A stretch of 32,406 nt of DNA, from NCBI GenBank assembly GCA_017512025.1, contig JAFWHH010000030.1, positions 1 through 32,406 of the forward strand, written 5' to 3'. A model generated the notes under the pieces. It was not told the DNA's origin and ran no database searches. It saw only the letters and a list, made by a program, of their open reading frames with translations. The first letter of the stretch is position 1. Each line of letters opens with the position of its first letter. Source of the DNA: Clostridia bacterium. GTDB lineage: Bacteria > Bacillota > Clostridia > TANB77 > CAG-508. Below are positions 1 to 10,101 of this stretch, one piece after another. The position numbers and the translations under genes were made by a program.

Positions 1-1649
1 TGCTGTTGCTGTTGTTGTTGCTGTTCCAATTGTTGCTGTTCCAATTGTTGTTGTTGCAATTGTTGTTGTTGCAATTGTTGCTGTTGCAATTGTTGTTGTT
101 CTAATTGTTGCTGTTGCAATTGTTGTTGTTCTAATTGTTGCTGTTGCAATTGTTGCTGTTCTAATTGTTGCTGTTGCAATTGTTGCTGTTCTAATTGTTG
201 CTGTTCCTGAGATTGCTGTTGTGGATTTTCTGTTTGATTATTATTACCATATTTATACTTATTCCAAAACTCAACAATATCAATCATCTGATTATCCACA
301 GATAAATAATATGTAACCTTATTATCTATAGTAATTGCATATGCTGAATCTGCAGCAATATCAGTAATCTTTTCTCCTTTAGAATTTACAATTCCATATT
401 TTTTCACTACCGAATTGCCATCTGCCTTTTTCATATCCTGTTCAACAACAATAGCTTCCATATCTGGTATTAAAACAATTCCAGTAGTATTTGCTTGAGT
501 TGAAGAAAGTTTACATCCTATACCATCATATTCTATATTTAATATCTTATTTCCATTTTTATCAATCAACCCCCATTTTTTATCTAATTTAACAGGAATA
601 CAATTGCCATACAATAAATATCTATTTTTAACATTTTTGTCTCCATTATCAGCATCTAAACCAATTTGATCATATTCTTGATATACAATATCATTTCCAT
701 TTTGATTTACAACACCTTGTTTTCCATTACTTGTTACTAAATACAATCCCAAATCCTTATCAAGTTCTTGTATTTCGTCATAAGCAGGTTTTATTTTTGG
801 AAATCCCTCATTTCCAATAATTCCATATTTATTATCTTCAGTCTTTACAATAAAATCATTCGCTCCCTCAATAAATTCAATCACCTTATATCTTTCTGAA
901 ATAATACTATTCATTTCACCATTTGTTGTTTTTGTAACTCCAAACAACTTTGTACTATCATTTTGTGTAACAACTAAATTAGCTAATAATGCTTTTTGAT
1001 TATTAAACAAAATAGATTCTGTCATTTCATTATTTTCAGTTTCACCTTCTTTTTTTATTAAATACGCATTTTTAACTTGAGTAGTAACATTAGTTGTTAA
1101 ATATCCTAAGGTAGTTAATGAAATTGTATTATTATCCTTTGTATACTTAACTATTGTATTAAATGCTCTTTCCATTCCTTTTTCACTTAAGTAAAGGCTA
1201 TTCTTTCTATCCTGAACTTCTTCATCTAAATCAAATAATTGTGACTCAGACTTAGAAAGCTGAGGATATTTTCTTATTTCTTTTGACCCTGCAGTAAAAG
1301 TTACTAATTCTTTTTGATTAGTAACATAGCAACTTGATTCATCCTCTGTATATTGTTGATATTCACCTGGATAAAACTTATAACCTATAGCATCTGCTAT
1401 CAGTTTTATAGAAGTATATACTTTATCATTTTCAACAATAAAAACATCCTCATCATTTGCAAGTTTTGTATTACTTGTCCCATCAATTAATACCTTACGT
1501 TGTACAGTAGCTACATTAATAGAATAAACATAAATTACAATTGCTACGATAATTAGTAAAAAAGCAAAAATAATAATAACAATTAAACTATGTTTTAAAC
1601 TCTTGACTTTATTTTCGTTATTATTTGATTCTTCTTGGATTAAAGCCAT
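1..1649 (-). CDS. Membrane-anchored WG-repeat protein with Gln-rich tail (partial)
   Basis: The frame opens at 1649 and has no stop before the window edge, so the C-terminus is missing (about 549 codons visible). Residues 21-42 form one hydrophobic segment, predicting an N-in single-pass anchor with an extracellular body. Residues about 65-180 resemble the copper-amine-oxidase N-terminal-like fold common in clostridial surface proteins (inference). Four WG-type repeats follow, with cores KYGIIGNEG (about 274), KQGVVNQNG (310), KWGLIDKNG (358) and KYGIVNSKG (417). From about residue 477 the chain is nearly pure Gln with regularly spaced Leu and Glu. The start sits 3 nt after the tgt stop and its AGGAGG ribosome site lies inside the last tgt codons, so translation is probably coupled to tgt. 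WG repeats are a structural motif; no substrate or function can be assigned. Confidence 0.85.
   Translation of the reverse strand, partial: MALIQEESNNNENKVKSLKHSLIVIIIFAFLLIIVAIVIYVYSINVATVQRKVLIDGTSNTKLANDEDVFIVENDKVYTSIKLIADAIGYKFYPGEYQQYTEDESSCYVTNQKELVTFTAGSKEIRKYPQLSKSESQLFDLDEEVQDRKNSLYLSEKGMERAFNTIVKYTKDNNTISLTTLGYLTTNVTTQVKNAYLIKKEGETENNEMTESILFNNQKALLANLVVTQNDSTKLFGVTKTTNGEMNSIISERYKVIEFIEGANDFIVKTEDNKYGIIGNEGFPKIKPAYDEIQELDKDLGLYLVTSNGKQGVVNQNGNDIVYQEYDQIGLDADNGDKNVKNRYLLYGNCIPVKLDKKWGLIDKNGNKILNIEYDGIGCKLSSTQANTTGIVLIPDMEAIVVEQDMKKADGNSVVKKYGIVNSKGEKITDIAADSAYAITIDNKVTYYLSVDNQMIDIVEFWNKYKYGNNNQTENPQQQSQEQQQLEQQQLQQQQLEQQQLQQQQLEQQQLQQQQLEQQQLQQQQLQQQQLQQQQLEQQQLEQQQQQQQ
28..207 (-). 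repeat. Twelve 15-bp tandem repeats coding LEQQQ/LQQQQ
   Basis: Twelve 15-bp units start at 28, 43, 58 and so on to 193, each beginning aattgttg on the plus strand. Read in frame on the minus strand they encode pentapeptides L-(E/Q)-Q-Q-Q. For much of the array TTA-GAA units alternate with TTG-CAA units, giving a 30-bp higher-order period. Positions 1-27 continue as CAG/CAA codons without Leu. The unit is a multiple of 3, so copy-number changes keep the frame. Confidence 0.95.
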
Positions 1650-1652
1650 ATT

Positions 1653-2861
<1,209 letters not shown>

Positions 2862-2873
2862 TCATTTGTTTTA

Positions 2874-3980
2874 TTATTTAATAAGCATTGCATCACCGAA
2901 ACTAAAAAATCTATACTTTTCATTCACAGCATACCTATATGCTTCCATTACATACTCTCTTCCCGCAAATGCAGAAACTAACATTATCAATGTTGATTCT
3001 GGTAAATGAAAATTAGTTATTAAAGAATCAACACATTTAAATTTATATCCAGGATATATATAAATACCGGTATCTCCCTCACATTCTTTTACAATTCCAT
3101 TTACATCTGCAACAGATTCCAAAGTTCTACAAGATGTTGTTCCAACTGCAATTACTTTTTTTCCATCTCTTTTTGCTTTATTAATTTTATCAGCATCTTC
3201 CTTTTTTATTTGATAATGCTCAGTATGCATTTTATGATCTTCAATATTCTCTTCTTTAACAGGTCTAAAAGTCCCAATCCCAACATGCAAAGTTACATTT
3301 GCAATTTCAACTCCCTTTTTTTTAATTTTATCAATAAGCTCTGGAGTAAAATGAAGTCCTGCTGTTGGAGCCGCTGCAGATCCATTATATTTAGCATAAA
3401 CTGTCTGATATCTATCTTTTTCCTTTAAAGATTCGTGAATATATGGTGGTAATGGCATTAACCCAATTTGATCAAGAATTTCATTAAAAATTCCATTATA
3501 AGAAAACTTTACAATTCTTGTTCCATCATCAGTGGAACTAAGAATTTTTGCAACTAACAATGTTTTAGAACTTTTCTCTACATTATCTATATTCTTATTA
3601 GATATTTTGTTTTCAGACTCTCTAAGCTCCACTTTCTGTTTGTTTTCTATTTCGAAGAACACCTTAGCACCAGAATGAAGTTTATTTCCCGGTCTTACCA
3701 TCGCTTCCCAAATATCACCTTCTATATTTTTTAAAAGGACAAACTCAACATTTGCACCAGTTTCTTTTTTTCCATATAATCTTGCAGGAATAACTTTAGT
3801 ATTATTTCTTACCAAACAGTCTCCTGGCTCTAAATATTCAATTATCTCTTTAAAAATTCTATCTTCAATTTTTTTACTCTTTCTATCTAATACCATCAAT
3901 CTTGACTGGTCTCTATTCTGAATTGGAACTTGAGCAATCAGTTCTTCAGGCAAATCATAATTAAATTCACTAAGTTTCAT
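2874..3980 (-). CDS. queA: S-adenosylmethionine:tRNA ribosyltransferase-isomerase
   Basis: Transfers and isomerises the ribosyl group of SAM onto preQ1 in tRNA, giving epoxyqueuosine. Start chosen at 3980 ([17 protein letters not shown], the family's typical N-terminus) because GAGG lies 8 nt upstream. The open frame extends 14 codons further, but that extension runs towards repeat DNA. Family signatures visible are the [15 protein letters not shown] start region, [38 protein letters not shown] and [17 protein letters not shown]. At 368 aa it is somewhat longer than usual (about 340 aa), owing to a Lys/Ser/Asn-rich insertion near residues 125-145. Upstream of tgt, with which it forms a queuosine pair. 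Confidence 0.96.
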   Translation of the reverse strand: MKLSEFNYDLPEELIAQVPIQNRDQSRLMVLDRKSKKIEDRIFKEIIEYLEPGDCLVRNNTKVIPARLYGKKETGANVEFVLLKNIEGDIWEAMVRPGNKLHSGAKVFFEIENKQKVELRESENKISNKNIDNVEKSSKTLLVAKILSSTDDGTRIVKFSYNGIFNEILDQIGLMPLPPYIHESLKEKDRYQTVYAKYNGSAAAPTAGLHFTPELIDKIKKKGVEIANVTLHVGIGTFRPVKEENIEDHKMHTEHYQIKKEDADKINKAKRDGKKVIAVGTTSCRTLESVADVNGIVKECEGDTGIYIYPGYKFKCVDSLITNFHLPESTLIMLVSAFAGREYVMEAYRYAVNEKYRFFSFGDAMLIK

Positions 3981-3987
3981 TTCCACG

Positions 3988-4108
3988 TCCTCTTTGTCAT
4001 TTAGAACAGCCCTTTTTAGCAAAAAATTGCAATTTGGGACGACCTATTTTAGCAAACTTTCGTTAAAATAGCCCATCTTTTTTATCAAACTTTTTCTAAA
4101 AGGTCCCC
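3988..4108 (+). repeat. Degenerate REP-like repeat cluster, right of queA
   Basis: About four decayed units of 33-34 bp. The best one, from 4027, reads TTGCAATTTGGGACGACC followed by a T-rich stretch and AGCAAAC. The others keep only CCC-T-run-AGCAAA or AAAAGGTCCCC remnants. The cluster lies directly downstream of the transposase gene and has the opposite orientation to the copy on the transposase's other side. Confidence 0.7.
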
Positions 4109-4110
4109 CT

Positions 4111-4854
4111 CTATTTTAAAATATATCTTATTTTTTCTCTACTAACATCTAAATATTTACCATTTTTTTCATTTGAGAGACCATAGATATTTTTTAATCT
4201 TTTAGCAATTGGTTTCAATAATTCCTTATCCGCTTTTAACTCTATTTTATTTCTTTTATTTAATCTAAGGTACTCCGTAATTTCGCTCACAATTTCTCTT
4301 TTTACATCGTCTTCATCTTCTATTAAATAGACTTTTCTAATAGCCCTCTTATGCGCCATATTATATTCATTAAGATTTTTAAACAATCTTTTAAAGATAT
4401 TATTGTTTTCTTTATAGAAATAATAATAGCTAGAAAACTTATATTGCTTAGCATTTTCACAAATTCCTGCTTTGACAGGATTATTGTGTATATATAGTAT
4501 ACAGTTATGCAAATAACTAATATTTATGATTGGCTGAGTTTCAAATCTATTCCTAAAAACATAACCTATTCTATCTAAACTTTTATTATAATAAATTCCA
4601 TATAGTGTATTTAATTTGTGCATAAACTCAGTCATACTTTTTATTTTACTTGTATTAATTAATATATGCGCATGATTATCCATCATACAATATGAAATCA
4701 ATTTTATATTATAATCATCTTTTAGTTTTTTCATTAGTTTAATATATTCATATTTTTTTCTTTCATATTTAAAAATGTTCTCTTTTTTTATTCCCTGTGT
4801 CATAACATGAAAAACATTTTTCCCTATTAATGATTCTCTAGAAATTCTAGGCAT
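4111..4854 (-). CDS. REP-associated-type tyrosine transposase (Y1/HUH, RAYT-like)
   Basis: A 247-aa single-domain Y1 transposase of the IS200/RAYT superfamily, which cuts and joins single-stranded DNA through a tyrosine. The N-terminus MPRISRESLIGKNVFHVMTQG and the HUH metal motif in MMDNHAHILI (His-Ala-His) are clear. The conserved block YIHNNPVKAGI, typical of RAYT-like proteins, includes the likely nucleophile Tyr. A basic helical tail resembling a DNA-binding region ends the protein. The frame is intact and has a GGAGG site 7 nt before ATG, so it is probably functional. There is no TnpB/accessory gene. REP-like repeats of one family lie on both sides in inverted orientation, as expected for a RAYT. 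Its exact RAYT subgroup cannot be settled without alignment. Confidence 0.9.
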   Translation of the reverse strand: MPRISRESLIGKNVFHVMTQGIKKENIFKYERKKYEYIKLMKKLKDDYNIKLISYCMMDNHAHILINTSKIKSMTEFMHKLNTLYGIYYNKSLDRIGYVFRNRFETQPIINISYLHNCILYIHNNPVKAGICENAKQYKFSSYYYFYKENNNIFKRLFKNLNEYNMAHKRAIRKVYLIEDEDDVKREIVSEITEYLRLNKRNKIELKADKELLKPIAKRLKNIYGLSNEKNGKYLDVSREKIRYILK

Positions 4855-4967
4855 ACTATTACCTCCAATCTTTGATTAGAATAATACCCCCACTTATTTA
4901 CTAATCATTAATTAATATTATTTATAAACATATATCATAATCATATTTTAAGTTTTTTCAAAATTCT

Positions 4968-5035
4968 TGCAAAAAATGGTCGTCCCAAATTGCAAAAATT
5001 GCGCTCCCTCTAACTGCAAACTTTTGCACAACGAT
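4968..5035 (-). repeat. REP-like repeat, inverted copy left of ileS
   Basis: On the minus strand two units are visible: a good one with TTGCAATTTGGGACGACC (plus strand 4991-5000 region) and a decayed one that overlaps the last codons and stop of ileS. Orientation is opposite to the cluster at 3988-4108, so the transposase gene is bracketed by inverted copies. Confidence 0.75.
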
Positions 5036-7799
5036 TACACAATCCTTCTTTTGTTAAATGTTCATGATATTGCCAACATCTTTCACATTTTTCACCATTT
5101 GCATGTGCAACTGATACTTCAATCTCCTTTAAATTATCCTTTGCTACTAGTTTTAATTCTGAAACTATTAATGATTCTTTAACTAGTTTTTCATTTTCTT
5201 TCAAAAATTTATATTCTTCTTGATTAGCTCTTATTGTTACTTGAGCATCCAATGCATTTCCTATCATTTTTTCTGCTCTTGATAATTCTAATTGCTTAGA
5301 TACTATATTTTTTATCTCAATAATCTTTTCCCATTTTTTAGCTAACTTTTCATCACTCCATTTAAAATTTACTTCTGGATAATCTGTTAGCATTGGACTT
5401 TCAACTTTTTCTTCTTTAGTATGTTTCATTTCTTTCCATATTTCTTCTGCAGTAAAGCAAGTCATAGGTGTTAATATTTTTACTAAAGCATCTAAAATAT
5501 AATACATTGTTGTTTGTGCAGACTTTCTTAATATTGAATCTGCTTTTTCAGTATATAATCTATCTTTTATTATATCTAGATAAAAACTACTCATATCAAC
5601 TACGCAAAATTGGTTTACATGATGATAACATGCTTTAAAATTAAATCTATCATATTCTTTTATACAATTATCTATTAATCTATTTAATCTTGTTAGTGCC
5701 CACCTGTCTATTTCTTCTAAATCTTCATAATCAACAGGCTCATCTGGATTATAATCAAATGTATTTCCTAAAATATATCTTGCAGTATTTCTAATTTTTC
5801 TATATACATCTGAAATACCTTTTAATATATCATCTGATAAGTTAACATCTAATGCATAATCAGATGATAAAGCCCAAAGTCTCATTATATCTGCACCATA
5901 CTTGCTACAAACTACCTCAGGCGCAATTCCATTCCCTAAACTTTTAGACATTTTCTTTCCTTCACCATCTACAACCATTCCACAACATAAAACCTCTTTA
6001 TATGGAGCTTTATTCTTTGTTGCAACTGAAGTAAGTAATGAAGATTGGAACCATCCTCTATATTGGTCATTTCCTTCTAAATATAAGTCAGCTGGATAGT
6101 CTAGTCCTCTTTCAACTAATACACTTTGATGTGTTGATCCTGAGTCAAACCATACATCCATAATATCTTTTTCTTTTATAAATTCTGTACAACCACATTT
6201 TGCACATTTTGCTCCTGTTGGCATTAAGTCTTTTGCATCTTTATCCCACCATACATTTGTGCCTTCATCTTTTACTATATTTTGAATTTTGTTAATTGAT
6301 TCCTCTGTTACATAAGGCTCATTGCAATCTTTACAATAGAATATTGGAAGTGGAACTCCCCATGTACGTTGTCTTGATATACACCAATCATTTCTTCCCT
6401 TTATCATTTCAGTCATTCTGTCTTCACCCCAGTCTGGGTGCCATGTAACAGTTTTTATAGCTTTCAAAACATCATCTCTAAACCCATCAATTGAAGCAAA
6501 CCATTGATCTGTTGCTCTGAATATAACAGGTTTCTTACATCTCCAACAATGTGGATATGAATGCTCTATTTTTGTTTCTTTAAGTAAATAATTGTTTTCT
6601 TCAAGCCACTTTACAATTTCTTTATTTGATTTAGCATAAAACATTCCATTAAATGGACCAGCTCCTTCTCCTTGAATTCCTTTTCCATTTACAGTAACTA
6701 TAATTGGTAAATTATCCTTCAATCCCTGTGCATAGTCTTCTTTACCATAGCTAGGTGCTGTATGAACACAACCCGTTCCTTCTTCTAAATCAACATTTAC
6801 TGTTACTTCGCTTCCCATAACAACTTTTGAAGTTCTATCTAAAAATGGATGTTTACAAAGAATTCCCTCAAGTTCACTTCCCTTATATGTTTTTACTGTT
6901 CTATATTCTTCAATTCCTGCTAATTCCATTACTTTTCCAAGCAATTCTGTTGCAATAATTAATTTCTCTGAATCAGTTCCATCTAGAGCTTTTAGTCCTT
7001 CTGGATATGTAACCTTTACTAAGCTATATTCAAAATCTTTTCCTATCGTAATACCTGTGTTTCCTGGCAAAGTCCATGGTGTTGTGGTCCAAATTACAAA
7101 TGAAACATCTTTACATTCAAATACACCTTTTGCGTCATCAACTAGAAATTTTACATATGCAGATGTTGATGTTAAATCTTTATATTCAATCTCTGCTTCT
7201 GCTAATGCAGTTTCGCAGTCAGTACACCAGTACACTGGTTTCAATCCTTTATAGATGTATCCCTTTTTGTACATATCACCAAAAATACCAATTTGCCTTG
7301 CTTCCATTTTTGTATCATAAGTTATATATGGATTATCCCAGTCTGCTAGAACACCAAGTCTTTTAAATCCTTCTGTTTGAACATCCTTGTAGTTAGCCGT
7401 AAATTCCTTACAAGTATCTCTAAATTTTGTTACAGGAATTTTATTTCTATCTAATCCTAATTTTTCAATTGCTTTCTTTTCAGTTGGCATTCCATGAGTA
7501 TCATACCCTGGAATAAAAGGAGAATAATATCCTCTCATTGATTTATATCTAATTATAGTATCTTTTAAAACTTTATTTAATGCATGCCCTGCATGAATTT
7601 CTCCATTTGCATATGGAGGTCCATCATGCAACACATAATGATCATGTCCTGCATTTTTCTTTAATACTTTTTCATATAATCCATTCTCAAAAACTTCTTT
7701 TTGAATTTCAGGCTCTTTTTTAGGAAGCCCTCCTCTCATTGGAAAATCAGTTTTTGGCAAGTTTAAAGTTTCACCATAATTTTTCTTTTCTTCACTCAT
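5010..7799 (-). CDS. ileS: Isoleucyl-tRNA synthetase
   Basis: Charges tRNA-Ile; class I synthetase. Start chosen at 7799 (MSEEKKNYGETLNLPKTDFP) because AGGAG lies 7 nt upstream. The frame stays open 21 codons further, but that stretch contains the predicted promoter. Of 929 aa, visible features are the HIGH-type motif HAGH in PPYANGEIHAGHALNK, the CP1 editing domain with TTTPWTLPGNTG, the WCISRQRTWGVPLP block, KMSKS in KKMSKSLGNG, and a C-terminal zinc module with CERCWQYHEHL and CNRC. The protein ends only a few residues after the last Cys pair, and the stop codon lies inside a REP-like repeat. No T-box was found upstream, although ileS in many Firmicutes has one. Confidence 0.97.
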   Translation of the reverse strand: MSEEKKNYGETLNLPKTDFPMRGGLPKKEPEIQKEVFENGLYEKVLKKNAGHDHYVLHDGPPYANGEIHAGHALNKVLKDTIIRYKSMRGYYSPFIPGYDTHGMPTEKKAIEKLGLDRNKIPVTKFRDTCKEFTANYKDVQTEGFKRLGVLADWDNPYITYDTKMEARQIGIFGDMYKKGYIYKGLKPVYWCTDCETALAEAEIEYKDLTSTSAYVKFLVDDAKGVFECKDVSFVIWTTTPWTLPGNTGITIGKDFEYSLVKVTYPEGLKALDGTDSEKLIIATELLGKVMELAGIEEYRTVKTYKGSELEGILCKHPFLDRTSKVVMGSEVTVNVDLEEGTGCVHTAPSYGKEDYAQGLKDNLPIIVTVNGKGIQGEGAGPFNGMFYAKSNKEIVKWLEENNYLLKETKIEHSYPHCWRCKKPVIFRATDQWFASIDGFRDDVLKAIKTVTWHPDWGEDRMTEMIKGRNDWCISRQRTWGVPLPIFYCKDCNEPYVTEESINKIQNIVKDEGTNVWWDKDAKDLMPTGAKCAKCGCTEFIKEKDIMDVWFDSGSTHQSVLVERGLDYPADLYLEGNDQYRGWFQSSLLTSVATKNKAPYKEVLCCGMVVDGEGKKMSKSLGNGIAPEVVCSKYGADIMRLWALSSDYALDVNLSDDILKGISDVYRKIRNTARYILGNTFDYNPDEPVDYEDLEEIDRWALTRLNRLIDNCIKEYDRFNFKACYHHVNQFCVVDMSSFYLDIIKDRLYTEKADSILRKSAQTTMYYILDALVKILTPMTCFTAEEIWKEMKHTKEEKVESPMLTDYPEVNFKWSDEKLAKKWEKIIEIKNIVSKQLELSRAEKMIGNALDAQVTIRANQEEYKFLKENEKLVKESLIVSELKLVAKDNLKEIEVSVAHANGEKCERCWQYHEHLTKEGLCNRCAKVCS

Positions 7800-7852
7800 A
7801 GCAATTCTCCTCTCTCTGTCTAAAGTTGTTTTTTTACTATATTCGCCATTAT

Positions 7853-7881
7853 ATTTTATCATTTTTTACCTTTCGTGGCAA
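7853..7881 (-). promoter_or_regulatory. Predicted sigma-A promoter of ileS
   Basis: Minus strand TTGCCA, 17-nt spacer, TAAAAT. The predicted transcript would start about 45 nt before the chosen ileS start and inside the extended reading frame, which supports the internal start at 7799. Confidence 0.55.
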
Positions 7882-8174
7882 TACTTTAAGAAAGATTTGT
7901 GAAAAAAGTATTTTAGGTGATGTTTCTGGAGACACCTTTCACAAACAGCAATGACCTGTTTTCGGAAAGTGTCCCTCAAAACACAAAATAAAATGTCAAT
8001 ATGTAGCAATTAGCTTTTTTAGTTATTGCTATATATTGACATATCTAATTATGTTAAGTCAAAAAGTAGGTGTCACTCTTCGCATCCTTCTTCGCACAGT
8101 CGCACCACACTAAACTTGACAAGCTCAAATTCTAGTGTTATCTATTCTGCAACTTGAAAAATTTACTAATTCCA
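7882..8174. other. Non-coding gap with three inverted repeats
   Basis: No gene is supported here. Three hairpin-forming inverted repeats are visible. At 7931-7973, GACACCTTTC pairs with GGAAAGTGTC, with inner AAACAG/CTGTTT. At 7993-8042, two 20-bp arms beginning ATGTCAATAT are almost perfect. At 8107-8138, ACACTA and TAGTGT have an inner TTGA/TCAA. GTGTC-type motifs recur near 7931, 7970 and 8072. It resembles mobile-element or REP debris rather than a riboswitch; no known RNA family was recognised. Confidence 0.5.
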
Positions 8175-8395
8175 TTATTTATCCTTCCCATGTCTAAAAT
8201 AATATTTGTCTCTTAAATAGTTTGCTTGCTCTTCTGAAATTTCATTATCCCAATATGCTGAATTAGTCGAGCCATAAATCTCATCAAGCAAGCAATAACA
8301 GTACATGCTGGATCATCTTGATATTTCATATATTCGTCTATATCATGTTTTAAATATTCTGGCATAATTTTTTCAAAGCGCTATCCCTTAGTCAT
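8175..8395 (-). pseudogene. Broken small hypothetical gene (stop plus frameshift)
   Basis: Reading from 8395 gives MTKG, an in-frame TAG, then RFEKIMPEYLKHDIDEYMKY and on to VIACL. The sense then moves to another frame near 8287 as DEIYGSTNSAYWDNEISEEQ and ends at a TAA at 8175-8177. Joining the pieces makes a protein of about 72 aa. The Glu-Glu-Gln-Ala-x-Tyr-Leu-Arg end is a pattern I associate with small hypothetical proteins in clostridia (from memory). Two independent lesions (Gln-to-stop type, and a 1-nt shift) argue for a real relic rather than a sequencing slip. GAAGG lies 12 nt before the first ATG. Confidence 0.65.
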
Positions 8396-8469
8396 ATTTG
8401 TTTTATACCTTCTTTGATTTTTATTGTATTATATAACTACACACAAAGAGTCATCCCTTACTATACACA

Positions 8470-9852
8470 TTAAAATTCTATTTTCTCACTTATATATCTC
8501 TCTACTTCAACAATAGGCATTCTGATTTGTTCCATTGTGTCTCTATCTCTTACTGTTACTTGATTGTCCTCTAGTGTATCAAAATCTACTGTTACACAGA
8601 AAGGCGTACCTATTTCATCTTCTCTTCTATATCTTTTTCCAATTGAGCCTGTTTCATCATAGTCGCAATTAAATTTCTTTGATAATTTTTCATGAACTTC
8701 GTTTGCTTTATCACTCAATTTTTTAGATAATGGTAAAACTGCTAATTTGAAAGGTGATAGTACTGGATGTAAATGCATTACAACCCTGCTATCTCCATCT
8801 TCTAACTCTTGCAACTCATATGCGTTACATAGTATTGCAAGCATTGCTCTATCAACTCCAAGTGATGGTTCAATTACATACGGAATATACTTTTCGTTTG
8901 TTGTTGGATCTAAGTATGATAAGTCTTGCTTTGAATATTCTGCATGCTGTTTTAAATCATAATCCGTTCTATCAGCAATTCCCCAAAGTTCTCCCCATCC
9001 AAACGGGAATGCAAATTCTATATCTGTTGTAGCATTACTGTAAAATGACAATTCCTCTTTTGAATGGTCACGAAGTCTAATATTTCCTTCTTCTATACCT
9101 AAACTTAATAACCAATTTTTACAAAACTCTTTCCAGTATTTATGCCATTCTAAATCTGTTCCTGGTTTGCAGAAAAATTCAAGTTCCATTTGTTCAAATT
9201 CACGAGTTCTAAAAATAAAATTTCCAGGAGTTATTTCATTTCTGAATGCTTTTCCAATTTGAGCAATACCCATTGGAACTTTTTTTCTTGAAGTTCTAAT
9301 AATATTTTTAAAATTAACAAAAATTCCTTGACAAGTTTCACCTCTTAAATAAACTTCAGACTTATTATCTTCTGTAACACCAATAGATGTTTTAAACAAT
9401 AAATTAAATTTGCGAATATCTGTAAAATTTGTTTTCCCGCAATTAGGACATGGAATAGAATTTTCCTTGATAAAGTTAATTAGTTCTTCATTACTCATTC
9501 CATCAGCAATCATATCATTACCATTTTCGTGAGCCCATTCTTCTATTAATTTATCCGCTCTATGTCTGGTTTTGCAATTTTTACAATCAATTAGTGGATC
9601 TGAAAATCCTCCAACATGACCTGATGCAACCCATACCTCTGGATTCATTATAATTGCAGAATCTAATCCAACAATATTTTTTTGTTCCTGTACAAATTTC
9701 TTTCTCCAAGCTTCCTTAATATTGTTTTTAAGTTCAACCCCTAGAGGTCCATAATCCCATGAATTTGCTAATCCCCCATAGATTTCTGACCCTGGATAAA
9801 CAAATCCTCTATTTTTGCAAAGTGATACCAAAGTTTCCATATTTTCTACCAT
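8470..9852 (-). CDS. glyS: Glycyl-tRNA synthetase, homodimeric (eukaryote/archaea-like) type
   Basis: Charges tRNA-Gly; class II synthetase of the single-chain alpha2 type rather than the GlyQ/GlyS alpha2-beta2 type. At 460 aa it is full length. Visible features are the N-terminal [20 protein letters not shown], the zinc-like Cys pairs [13 protein letters not shown] and CPNCGKTNF, motif 2 in [38 protein letters not shown], motif 3 [14 protein letters not shown], and a C-terminal anticodon-binding domain beginning [14 protein letters not shown]. An AAGGAG site lies 12 nt before the first ATG; a second ATG four codons in is possible. It has its own predicted promoter. No T-box is visible. Confidence 0.97.
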   Translation of the reverse strand: MVENMETLVSLCKNRGFVYPGSEIYGGLANSWDYGPLGVELKNNIKEAWRKKFVQEQKNIVGLDSAIIMNPEVWVASGHVGGFSDPLIDCKNCKTRHRADKLIEEWAHENGNDMIADGMSNEELINFIKENSIPCPNCGKTNFTDIRKFNLLFKTSIGVTEDNKSEVYLRGETCQGIFVNFKNIIRTSRKKVPMGIAQIGKAFRNEITPGNFIFRTREFEQMELEFFCKPGTDLEWHKYWKEFCKNWLLSLGIEEGNIRLRDHSKEELSFYSNATTDIEFAFPFGWGELWGIADRTDYDLKQHAEYSKQDLSYLDPTTNEKYIPYVIEPSLGVDRAMLAILCNAYELQELEDGDSRVVMHLHPVLSPFKLAVLPLSKKLSDKANEVHEKLSKKFNCDYDETGSIGKRYRREDEIGTPFCVTVDFDTLEDNQVTVRDRDTMEQIRMPIVEVERYISEKIEF

Positions 9853-9878
9853 AACTGTTTATAACTCCTTTTTATTTC

Positions 9879-9907
9879 ATTATACATAAATTTACAATAC
9901 CATTCAA
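9879..9907 (-). promoter_or_regulatory. Predicted sigma-A promoter of glyS
   Basis: Minus strand TTGAAT, 17-nt spacer, consensus TATAAT, 27 nt before the glyS start codon. The leader is therefore very short, leaving no room for a T-box. The rest of the gap to 10058 is AT-rich with no gene. Confidence 0.65.
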
Positions 9908-10058
9908 TCAATACAATTATCCTATCCTATAATAATACTTTTATTTTTTTATTATTTATTATTTATTATTTTCTATATTTTCATCTCTTTGTTATGCAAT
10001 TTCTTTAAATTATCATCTGAATTATATCTCTATTTTTTTAACAGCTTATAATTAAATC

Positions 10059-10075
10059 GGCGAGCATTGCTCGCC
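10059..10075 (-). terminator. Hairpin after prkC (probable terminator)
   Basis: Perfect 7-bp stem GGCGAGC/GCTCGCC with a 3-nt loop, 26 nt beyond the prkC stop. It stands out as a GC-rich patch in AT-rich DNA. The following T-run is weak (GATTTAATT), so termination efficiency is uncertain. Confidence 0.6.
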
Positions 10076-10101
10076 TTAATTTATTTAATACAGACTTTAT
10101 T

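Noticed and set aside
1..27. Plain trinucleotide CAG/CAA microsatellite without coding meaning
   Set aside because: It is in frame with the long WG-repeat protein and continues its Gln-rich tail.
3981..4022. 14-codon N-terminal extension of queA
   Set aside because: It lies before the ribosome site used for MKLSEF and runs into repeat DNA; homologues start at MKLSEF-like sequence.
7800..7862. 21-codon N-terminal extension of ileS
   Set aside because: The best ribosome site serves the internal ATG at 7799 and a TTGCCA-N17-TAAAAT promoter overlaps the extension.
7862..8469. T-box leader for ileS
   Set aside because: No GGTACCGCG-type T-box, no stem I motifs; only unrelated palindromes.
9853..10101. 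T-box leader for glyS
   Set aside because: The predicted promoter is only 27 nt before the start and no T-box motif occurs.
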